From OLB7 sp966250335 (GTDB taxonomy: Bacteria > Bacteroidota > Ignavibacteria > OLB7), in NCBI GenBank assembly GCA_966250335.1, contig CBINGZ010000053.1, forward strand, positions 1 through 31,778: 31,778 bases of DNA, read 5' to 3'. Below the pieces are notes generated by a model. It did no database searches. It was not told the DNA's origin and was given only the letters and a program-made list of their open reading frames with translations. Within the stretch, counting starts at the first letter, position 1. Each line of letters opens with the position of its first letter. The position numbers and the translations under genes are program-made. This document shows, in pieces, positions 1 to 6,575 of this stretch.

Positions 1-489
1 GCGGAGATAGCTCGGACGGAAATCGTGTCCCCACTCGCTGATGCAGTGCGCCTCATCCACCGCCAGCATCGAGATCTTCGCCGCGCGGATCGCCTCGGTG
101 AACTCCGGCTTCCGGAACCGTTCCGGGGTGACGTAGAGGAGCTTGCAGCGGCCGTCGAGAAATCTCCGCAATCTCGCCTCACGATCTTCCCGTGAGACCG
201 TGGAGTTGATGAAGGTCGCGGGGATCCCGCGCCAGGTGAGCGCATCGACCTGGTCCTGCATGAGAGCGATGAGGGGACTGATCACAAGCGTCCCCCCTTC
301 CATCAGGAGCGCCGGGATCTGATAGCAGAGCGATTTCCCCGCCCCGGTCGGCATCAGGACCAGGGAATGGGCGTTTTCCGAGGAGAGCATGTGGTCGATG
401 ATCCCCCCCTGCTCCCCACGGAACGCCGGATAGCCGAAGTACTTCTCCAGCGCCTCCAGCGGTGTCGATACTGTTGTTGTTGATGTCAC
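1..489 (-). CDS. recQ: RecQ-family ATP-dependent DNA helicase, N-terminal part (cut by window edge)
   Basis: The first 163 codons of a superfamily 2 DNA helicase, running off the left edge. Reading the minus strand from a GTG at 489 gives a protein with the RecQ N-terminal signature: FRGEQ (the Q motif that contacts adenine), then MPTGAGKSLCYQIPAL (Walker A, motif I), then VISPLIALMQDQV (motif Ia), YVTPER, and the DEAH box AVDEAHCISEWGHDFRPSY, which is close to diagnostic for RecQ. RecQ unwinds 3'-5' during recombination and fork repair. An in-frame TAG lies six codons upstream of the GTG, so the GTG is the first possible start. A purine-rich AGAGAG lies about 10 bases before it. The gene is divergent from the Hcp-like gene. 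The helicase C-terminal, zinc-binding and HRDC parts lie outside the window, so completeness cannot be judged. Confidence 0.93.
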   Translation of the reverse strand, partial: MTSTTTVSTPLEALEKYFGYPAFRGEQGGIIDHMLSSENAHSLVLMPTGAGKSLCYQIPALLMEGGTLVISPLIALMQDQVDALTWRGIPATFINSTVSREDREARLRRFLDGRCKLLYVTPERFRKPEFTEAIRAAKISMLAVDEAHCISEWGHDFRPSYLR

Positions 490-626
490 GATATAACTGT
501 CTCTCTATACGATAATCCCGGCGACATCGCGCCGCCGGCCCGTTCACGGGAAAGGAACTTGCGACTCCCGGACCGCATTATACGGTACATGAACCGAGAA
601 TACGAACTCAGCATCCCTTCAACGAT
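490..626. promoter_or_regulatory. Divergent intergenic region between recQ and the Hcp-like gene
   Basis: This 137-bp gap separates two divergent genes and must hold the promoters of both. I saw no strong sigma-70 boxes or long dyads. A large antisense reading frame crossing it (to 1031) has no recognisable protein and appears to be a shadow of the Hcp-like gene. Confidence 0.4.
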
Positions 627-1163
627 ATGAGCATCATTCCCCCAGGACGGAATCGGACACGATCGACGGCCGCGCTTCTCACGGCGCTCTGCGCAGCGGT
701 CGTCAATATGACGAATATATCGCATGCGGAGGCCCCGGTCCCCCGCCCCCAGATCGCCGACATGTATCTCCAGATCGGCGACACGCGCCAGGCCTGGGCT
801 TCCGGCAGACAGATCGACATCCTGGCCTACGGCTGGGCGGGGGAGGAACTGCGGATTCCGCTCGACAGGAGCGAGGTCCGCGAGCTGACCGCCGACCAAG
901 TGCGCCAGCCGGTGCTGACCGTGCGGAAGTTCCAGGACGATCTCTCCACCTACTTTCAGGAATCGTTCGAAAGCTCTCTGACGCTGGAGTCGGTCTACTT
1001 CGTGGTGGAATGGCCCGGCGGCGAAAGCCACAGGTATCTGCTGAGCAACGCGCGCATCATCGGGATGCGGACAATGGCCACCGGCGAGGTGGCGGCGCTC
1101 CCGTACGAGGAGATCAGTTTCGCGTATGAGGCAGTGGAGTCGGTCGAGAATATCGACAGGTAG
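627..1163 (+). CDS. Hcp-like (type VI secretion tube family) protein with putative signal peptide
   Basis: A 178-residue protein. After an N-terminal stretch that resembles a signal peptide (basic RNRTR, then hydrophobic AALLTALCAAVV, then SHAEA), the rest follows the Hcp family pattern: DMYLQIGDTR at about residue 45, IDILAYGWAG, a variable middle, LTVRKFQDDLS, ESVYFVVEW and the end segment EEISFAYEAVESVE. Hcp proteins form hexameric rings that stack into the type VI secretion tube, and are normally leaderless and cytoplasmic. The apparent leader suggests a periplasmic or exported Hcp-fold protein rather than a tube subunit. No other type VI genes are visible. The ATG at 627 has no clear ribosome site; ATG 708 is an alternative but would remove most of the leader. 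The family call rests on remembered motifs and is moderate. Confidence 0.55.
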   Translation: MSIIPPGRNRTRSTAALLTALCAAVVNMTNISHAEAPVPRPQIADMYLQIGDTRQAWASGRQIDILAYGWAGEELRIPLDRSEVRELTADQVRQPVLTVRKFQDDLSTYFQESFESSLTLESVYFVVEWPGGESHRYLLSNARIIGMRTMATGEVAALPYEEISFAYEAVESVENIDR

Positions 1164-1184
1164 CCGCCGGCAATCGGCGGCTAC
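1160..1184. terminator. Shared bidirectional hairpin between convergent genes
   Basis: A perfect 10-bp stem (GTAGCCGCCG at 1160-1169, CGGCGGCTAC at 1175-1184) with the 5-base loop GCAAT lies exactly at the meeting point of the Hcp-like and PRC-barrel genes. The TAG stop of each gene lies within one arm. There is no T-run on either side, so it may stop polymerase only weakly or instead protect both transcript ends. Confidence 0.6.
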
Positions 1185-1723
1185 GGGATGTGCCGCTCCA
1201 GCGCTTCGTAGAGCGTCGAGCCGGCGAGTCGTTCCGGCGTGTCGGCGGGGACGATCATCCTCGTGCCGTCGTCGGAGTAGGCGCTGACCGCGTCGGCCGC
1301 CAGGTAGAACCCGCCGCCGAAGATGCTCTGGATCGTCGACCCGGTGACGTGATAGACCACGCGTGGCGTATCGCCGGAGACGTAGACGTCGCTCACCTTT
1401 CCGATGAGCCGTCCATCCTCGGTCACCATGTTCGTCCCCACGATCCCATCGGTGGCGGGGATCGCCAGTCCGTCGAGTCCGTCGGTAGCTCCACGGTCGA
1501 AGCTGTCGACCGCCATGATCGCATCGGGCCCCAGCCGGAACTCCCGCGCGCCGAGCGGGGTGTGGCGTCCCTCATCGGAGTCGACCACGATTCCCGAGAC
1601 CCGTCCCTTCACGGGATCGATCAGCGCGTCGGCAACCCGGCCGATCCTGTTTCCCGTCGTTGTATCGATCACCGTCATTCCCTTCAGATCCCCTTTCACG
1701 TTCAATGCCCGAATCCCTTCCAT
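1181..1723 (-). CDS. PRC-barrel domain protein with two repeats
   Basis: A 180-residue protein when started at ATG 1723 (MEGIRALNVKGDLKGMTV). The open frame continues upstream to 2002, but that part is arginine/proline/serine-rich shadow of the neighbouring fragment, so I use the internal start. Two PRC-barrel-like halves are visible: KGMTVIDTTTGNRIGRVADA with DPVKGRVSGIVVD (residues about 10-50), and IVGTNMVTEDGRLIGKVSDV with PRVVYHV (about 90-135). The segment FGGGFYLAADAVSAYSDDG follows. PRC-barrel domains occur in RimM, in photosynthetic reaction-centre H subunits and in many small proteins of unknown role; here no partner is visible. The gene lies downstream of the truncated propeller fragment on the same strand with a 169-bp gap and converges on the Hcp-like gene. 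Confidence 0.75.
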   Translation of the reverse strand: MEGIRALNVKGDLKGMTVIDTTTGNRIGRVADALIDPVKGRVSGIVVDSDEGRHTPLGAREFRLGPDAIMAVDSFDRGATDGLDGLAIPATDGIVGTNMVTEDGRLIGKVSDVYVSGDTPRVVYHVTGSTIQSIFGGGFYLAADAVSAYSDDGTRMIVPADTPERLAGSTLYEALERHIP

Positions 1724-1892
1724 GATCGTTCGTCGTTGAATCCCTGTCGTTCGACACATATATCGCTGCGGGACCTTCCCGCGCGACGGTCGCGCGACCG
1801 GAGGTTCCGAAGCCGCGCTTCTCTCATGATCAACAGAAGGAAACGTGCGAAAGTTCACGAACGGCGGTCGCGGGCCGGGCGGATCGGCACGG
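1724..1892. other. Gap between the PRC-barrel gene and the truncated propeller copy
   Basis: No gene is supported here. The DNA is where the lost remainder of the fourth propeller copy would have been. An AGGGA about 17 bases before the PRC-barrel start is the only ribosome-site-like element I see. Confidence 0.4.
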
Positions 1893-2081
1893 CTACTCGA
1901 CGATCGTTCCCCCTTCCTCTCCCGCGTAGAGGGTCGAGCCTCCCGAGGCGAGCAGGGAGACGGCGCCGAACGGGCCGGCCGTCTGCGTCCAGATCTGCGC
2001 ATACGCGGCCGGAGTCCGAAGGAAGGAACAGCTCAGGAGAAAGAATATCGCAATATACAACGACCCGCGGAGAGGCCTCAT
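1893..2081 (-). pseudogene. Truncated fourth copy of the beta-propeller protein (N-terminal 62 codons only)
   Basis: The 62 codons encode a signal peptide (hydrophobic IAIFFLLSCSFL, AYAQ cleavage region) and then WTQTAGPFGAVSLLASGGST, nearly identical to the start of the intact paralogue at 4334-6520. The frame then stops at TAG (1893-1895) after GEEGGTIVE, where the intact copies continue into the propeller. At DNA level about 80 bases (1919-1999) differ from the corresponding stretch near 6321-6400 at only a few positions, so the duplication or conversion is recent. Its ATG overlaps the TGA of the preceding paralogue (ATGA at 2078-2081), suggesting translational coupling. The product would be a small exported peptide at most. 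I call it a remnant of a tandem repeat deletion. Confidence 0.75.
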
Positions 2082-4282
2082 CTGGAAGATCCTCCCGTCA
2101 CGATCATCCTTCCGGTTCCGATCAGCTCCCCGGCATGCAGCGTGTAGTAATAGACGCCGGACGGCAGTCCCGTATCATCCATCCTCACACTATGTTCTCC
2201 CGCCTCCCTTCTCTCGTTCAGCACGGTTCGCACGCGTCGTCCAAGCGGATCATGGAGCGATATGGAGACCTGAGCGGCGGCATCGAGGGTGAATCCGATC
2301 ACGGTCTCTCCCGACCATGGGTTGGGATGATTGGCCAGAATGACGGAGCGCGATATATCATCCCGTTCCGGCGCGGAGAGCGGATGGACCGTATGGAAGA
2401 CCCCATGCCCGTCGGTCCCCGCGAACACGTTGTTCGCGCCGACGGCAAACGACGTGACCCGGATACCGTCGAACACGGGATCGACGCTGCTCCAGGAGGC
2501 CCCCTTGTCGGTCGATCCGAAGAGCCCGTCGTCGGTCCCCGCGTACACCGTGGAGCCGTGCACGACCAGCGCATTGACGATCGTTTCCTTCCCCGAGAGC
2601 CCGTCGGCTCCGAGGGTCCAGCTCACGCCCCTGTCGGCTGAGTGATAGACTCCCTGTGCGGTGCCGGCGTAGATATCCCGGGAGTCGGCGGCCATCGCCT
2701 TCACGGCGCCGTCGAGTGGGAACCCCGTCACCTGTTTCCAGTTGATGCCGTCATCCTGCGACCGGTAGATACCGGCCCCCGAGGTGCCCACATAGACGTC
2801 GTCGTCCTGTTCGGTAAACGAGAGGGGCTGCCGATCGGGCTGCTCCTTGCCGGTCATCTTCCAGGCGGTCATCATGACATCTCCCCGCAGGACTCCTTCT
2901 CCCCTGCCGACAAGCATCGCTCCCTTGTTCGTGATGAAGACCGCCTTGATGTTCGGCTGTCTGGCGTAGTCGGGCGCCAGCGAGTGGAACTCCCAGAGAT
3001 CCGAGAGAACGTACTGGAGCGCAAGACCGCTGTCGCCGCCGATCAGCCCCTTGGAGTTTTTCATCGCAACCGTATTGTAGTTCTCCCCCCGCAGCCCCTT
3101 ACACTCCTCCCGCCAGGTCACGCCGAGATCGCTCGTGGAGAACATCCCTCCTCCGTTGGCCATCCGCGGTCCCATGGTGGTGGCCGCATACAGAATCCCG
3201 CCGTCGTAGGCGAGTCCGGTCACATGGACGTTCGTCAGCCCCGCATTGACCGGCTCCCATCTGTTCCCCGCGACGGCCGCTCCGAACGAGGAGCGATAGA
3301 CGCCGCGATGCGTGCCGATATAGAGATCCCCCTTGTGACGGACCATCGAGAGGATCTTTCGAACCTCCCCCGCGGGATAGTACGATACGGCGGGTCGGGT
3401 CCTGTCGGTGGTAGTATTGACGAGGCCGTTGCTGTCGACCGCCGTCGACACCACGATCGTGTCTCCCGACGTGACGATCCCCGAGACACTCCCTGCGGCG
3501 TTGGACATGACCATCTTCCAGGAGGCGCCGGCATCGGTCGACCTGTAGATACTCGGCGACAGCTTGCCGTCGACCAGTATGGAGAGTGCTATGTACAGAT
3601 CTCCGTCAATGGAGGTCAGCGCCTTCCGTTTCCCGATCTCCGCCGACCATTCCGCCCATGTCGCCCCGTTGTCGGACGAGCGATAGATCCACGGCGATGC
3701 ATCCACTTCCGCGATCAGGATGCCCCGGGAACGGACGACCTTGAGCACGGCCACATCCGGAAGGCCCTTTCTAAGCGGTGTCCAGGTAAGACCGCCGTTG
3801 TAGGTGGCATAGATGACTCCATCGTCCATGGCGGAATGTCCGTCGCGCGCAAAGAAGATCGTATCTCCCTCGGCGAGGATCGTGACAATGGGATAGTCAT
3901 AGCCTCCTCCGTAGAATCGTTCCCAGGTAGTTCCCCTGTCGCCGGAGATGTAGATCCTCCCATCCGCCGTTCCGGCGTACACCATATCGCCGGAGGCGGT
4001 CAGCGCCGTGATCATAGCCGTGTTGTTCGCCACCTTCTTCCGTGTCCACCCTTTCTCATCGTCGTTCAGCACGAAGATCGTCCCCCCTTCCTCCGCCGCA
4101 TACAACGTCGAGCCTCCCGATGCCAGTATGGCGACGGCGCCGAACGGGCCGTTCGCCGGTGTCCAGCTCTGAGCATGGGCGGCCGGATTGTGAAGAAGGA
4201 TACAGCCCAGAATAAAGATCGCAACACGCACAAGAATGCGGTCGGCGGCAACATTCGTGGAACCACGATAAAAATGTCTCAT
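2078..4282 (-). CDS. Secreted Asp-box/YCF48-type beta-propeller protein with T9SS-like sorting domain (paralogue 3)
   Basis: A 734-residue protein. The N-terminus is a signal peptide (RILVRVAIFILGCILLHN, then AAHAQ) followed by SWTPANGPFGAV. The body repeats the Asp-box pattern S-x-D-x-G-x-x-W roughly every 40-60 residues (for example SGDRGTTWERF, RSSDNGATWAEW, RSTDAGASWKMV, STSDLGVTWREE, RSQDDGINWKQV, HSADRGVSWTLG, GSTDKGASWSSV), as in sialidase/BNR and YCF48-type propellers. The last 80 or so residues (NHPNPWSGETVIGFTL, LHDPLGRRVRT, GVYYYTLHAG) fit a T9SS type A or FlgD-Ig-like sorting domain, predicting surface or extracellular location. The ligand is unknown; there is no sign of a catalytic sialidase triad. 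It is third of three tandem paralogues, 51 bp after the second. Confidence 0.85.
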   Translation of the reverse strand: MRHFYRGSTNVAADRILVRVAIFILGCILLHNPAAHAQSWTPANGPFGAVAILASGGSTLYAAEEGGTIFVLNDDEKGWTRKKVANNTAMITALTASGDMVYAGTADGRIYISGDRGTTWERFYGGGYDYPIVTILAEGDTIFFARDGHSAMDDGVIYATYNGGLTWTPLRKGLPDVAVLKVVRSRGILIAEVDASPWIYRSSDNGATWAEWSAEIGKRKALTSIDGDLYIALSILVDGKLSPSIYRSTDAGASWKMVMSNAAGSVSGIVTSGDTIVVSTAVDSNGLVNTTTDRTRPAVSYYPAGEVRKILSMVRHKGDLYIGTHRGVYRSSFGAAVAGNRWEPVNAGLTNVHVTGLAYDGGILYAATTMGPRMANGGGMFSTSDLGVTWREECKGLRGENYNTVAMKNSKGLIGGDSGLALQYVLSDLWEFHSLAPDYARQPNIKAVFITNKGAMLVGRGEGVLRGDVMMTAWKMTGKEQPDRQPLSFTEQDDDVYVGTSGAGIYRSQDDGINWKQVTGFPLDGAVKAMAADSRDIYAGTAQGVYHSADRGVSWTLGADGLSGKETIVNALVVHGSTVYAGTDDGLFGSTDKGASWSSVDPVFDGIRVTSFAVGANNVFAGTDGHGVFHTVHPLSAPERDDISRSVILANHPNPWSGETVIGFTLDAAAQVSISLHDPLGRRVRTVLNERREAGEHSVRMDDTGLPSGVYYYTLHAGELIGTGRMIVTGGSSR

Positions 4283-4333
4283 AGCGATTTAATAGTTATT
4301 CCTGGAACGATATGAATTGACTGCCTGGATCTC

Positions 4334-6520
4334 TCACCGTGACGTTCCATCCGTCAGGATCATCTTCCCCCTCCCGATCCGCTCTCCCGTCCGCAGCGTG
4401 TAGTAATAGACGCCGGGAGGCAGCCCCGTGTCATCCATCTCCACCCTCTGCTCTCCCGCCTCCCTTCTCTCGTTCAGCACGGTTCGCACGCGCCGCCCAA
4501 GCGGATCATGGAGCGATATGTCGACATCGGACGCAACCTCCAGCGTGAACCGGATGGTGGTCGTTCCCGACCAGGGGTTGGGATGATTTTTCAGCAGGAG
4601 AGAAGGTGACCGATCGGCCCCCTCCGGAACGGAGAGGACTTCGCCCGTCCGAAAGACCCCATGCCCGTCGGTCCCCGCGAAGAGGTGGTTCGGACCGACG
4701 GCGAACGACGTGACCTTGATCCCGTTGAGCACCGAATCGGTACGGCCCCAGGCACCCCCTTTATCGGTCGATCGGAAGATCCCGTCACTGGTCCCCGCGT
4801 AGACGGTCGAGCCCTGCATGACAAGGGCGTTGACCTGCGCTCCCCCCGATGAGAGCCCGTCGGCCCCGAGGGTCCAGCTTACTCCCCTGTCGGACGAACG
4901 GTAGACCCCCTGGGAGGTCCCTGCATAGATATCCCTGGAGTCGGCGGTCAGCGCGGTGACGGGGCGGGCTTCGAACCCCGTCACCTTCTTCCACTCTGCC
5001 CCGTTGTCCTGCGACCTGTAGATCCCGACCTCGGTGCCGACATAGATGTCGTCGTCCTGTTCGGTGAAGGAGAGAATCGGCCGGCCCGGAAGTCCCGTGA
5101 CGGAGGAATTCCATGAGGACATGGTGACGTCGCCGCGCCTGATCCCGAACTCGCTTCCGACCAGCATGGAGAGCTTCTTCGTGACGTAGACCGTCATGAT
5201 ATGCGGCTGCCGGGCGTCGGCGGGAGCGAGCGGCTGAAAGACCCAGAGATCGGAGTTAATATGCTGGAGCGCAAGGCCGCTGTCGCCGCCGGCGATCCCC
5301 CGGGAGCCTCTCATGGAGACGCTGTGGTAGTTCACCCCCCAGAGGCCGCGGCAGTTCTCCTCCCAGGTCACACCGATATCGTCGCTGGAGAAGATTCCTC
5401 CTCCGTTGGCGTTCCTCGGTCCCATGGTGGTCGTGGCATGAAGCGTCTGGCCGTCGTACGCCAGCGCCGTCACATGGACGCTTGCCAGCCCGCGGTTGAC
5501 CGCCTCCCATTCCTCCCCCGCCGCCGCCGTGGCGAACGAGGCGCGGTAGACGCCGCGATGCGTGCCGAGGTGGAGCAGCCCCTTGTGAAGCGTCATCGTC
5601 AGGAGTCCCCTCGTCTCCCCTCCCGGATAGCGCTTGGTCACACTCTTCTTCCCGTCGACCGCAACCCCGAAGAAGTTCCTGCCGATCCCCCCCGACGACG
5701 ATGTCGACGCCACGATCGTATCGCCGGAGACCATGATGGAGGTAACGACGCCCCCCACGTTGTCCGTGACCGCCTCCCAGGAGTCGCCGAGATCGGTCGA
5801 CCTGTAGATCTCCGACGTGGAGGCTGCGTAGAGGCTTCCCTCGGCCGAGGTCAATGTTCTGATGTTCTGCCGCGGGAACTTCCCGGCGGTCCAGGTCGCG
5901 CCGTTGTCGGAGGAACGATAGAGTGGGATGGAATTGCTGCTGTGCAGCATGAGATATCCCTCATGCCGGATGATCTTCACGACATCCCTGCCGGGGAGTC
6001 CTTCCTTCAGTTCGGTCCAGGTGGCGCCGCCGTCGTATGAACGGTGGATCGAGCCGTCCTCGCTTGAGCCGAACGCCTGATGCGCGCGGAAGATGGTATC
6101 TCCTTCCACGAGCAATGTCGAGATGAGGGATGACCCGGAGAAGATCTTCTTCCATGTCGCTCCCCTGTCGCCGGACATATAGAGGTTCCCCCACTCGGTC
6201 CCTGCATAGACCGAATCGCCGGAGGCCGCGAGCGCGGTGATCGGGGCCGTGTTGTCGGCCACCTTCCGCTTCGTCCAGCCGTTCCCGTCGTCGTTGAGCA
6301 CGAAGACGGCTCCCCCTTCCTCTCCCCCGTAGAGGGTCGAGCCTCCCGAGGCGAGGAGGGAGACGGCGCCGAACGGGCCGGCCGTCTGCGTCCAGGTCTG
6401 GGCGTCGGCGACCGGGCTCGAAAGCAGCAGCAGGATGCAGCTCAGCAGAAGAACGATCGCACTACGCGACGAAGTGCGATCGGAGGAAGGAGTCGTTGAA
6501 AGGAGGAAGCGCAGAGTCAT
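4334..6520 (-). CDS. Secreted Asp-box/YCF48-type beta-propeller protein with T9SS-like sorting domain (paralogue 2)
   Basis: About 728 residues from ATG 6520; the frame is open to an ATG at 6559, but the later start gives a better placed leader (AIVLLLSCILLLLSSPVADAQ). The architecture equals its neighbours: exported, then WTQTAGPFGAVSLLASGGST, at least seven Asp-box motifs (MSGDRGATWKKI, RSYDGGATWTEL, RSSDNGATWTAG, RSTDLGDSWEAV, SSDDIGVTWEEN, RSQDNGAEWKKV, RSSDRGVSWTLG, RSTDKGGAWGRT), and a T9SS-like tail (NHPNPWSGTTTIRFTL, LHDPLGRRVRTVLNERREAG, GVYYYTLRTGERIGRGKMIL). Its 5' end is nearly identical to the truncated copy at 1893-2081. Shared tails (LNERREAGE in all three) suggest gene conversion or recent expansion. 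It probably lies in one transcript with the other copies (55-bp and 51-bp gaps). Confidence 0.85.
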   Translation of the reverse strand: MTLRFLLSTTPSSDRTSSRSAIVLLLSCILLLLSSPVADAQTWTQTAGPFGAVSLLASGGSTLYGGEEGGAVFVLNDDGNGWTKRKVADNTAPITALAASGDSVYAGTEWGNLYMSGDRGATWKKIFSGSSLISTLLVEGDTIFRAHQAFGSSEDGSIHRSYDGGATWTELKEGLPGRDVVKIIRHEGYLMLHSSNSIPLYRSSDNGATWTAGKFPRQNIRTLTSAEGSLYAASTSEIYRSTDLGDSWEAVTDNVGGVVTSIMVSGDTIVASTSSSGGIGRNFFGVAVDGKKSVTKRYPGGETRGLLTMTLHKGLLHLGTHRGVYRASFATAAAGEEWEAVNRGLASVHVTALAYDGQTLHATTTMGPRNANGGGIFSSDDIGVTWEENCRGLWGVNYHSVSMRGSRGIAGGDSGLALQHINSDLWVFQPLAPADARQPHIMTVYVTKKLSMLVGSEFGIRRGDVTMSSWNSSVTGLPGRPILSFTEQDDDIYVGTEVGIYRSQDNGAEWKKVTGFEARPVTALTADSRDIYAGTSQGVYRSSDRGVSWTLGADGLSSGGAQVNALVMQGSTVYAGTSDGIFRSTDKGGAWGRTDSVLNGIKVTSFAVGPNHLFAGTDGHGVFRTGEVLSVPEGADRSPSLLLKNHPNPWSGTTTIRFTLEVASDVDISLHDPLGRRVRTVLNERREAGEQRVEMDDTGLPPGVYYYTLRTGERIGRGKMILTDGTSR

Positions 6521-6575
6521 ACCGATATGAAGTTGTGTTCTCAGGATCAGGAGAGGCAAGGGGGAGCAGGAGCGG

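Noticed and set aside
486..1031. 181-codon minus-strand frame opposite the Hcp-like gene
   Set aside because: No family pattern, arginine/histidine-rich as expected for an antisense shadow in GC-rich DNA, and it overlaps the recQ start and the whole Hcp-like coding region.
1724..2002. N-terminal extension of the PRC-barrel protein
   Set aside because: The extra 93 codons are Arg/Pro/Ser-rich and overlap the propeller remnant out of frame; the internal ATG at 1723 starts exactly where PRC-like sequence begins.
1190..4315. Long plus-strand frames opposite the PRC-barrel and propeller genes
   Set aside because: Composition (Arg, Gly, Pro, His) is that of antisense shadows; the minus strand has signal peptides, Asp-box repeats and sorting domains in frame.
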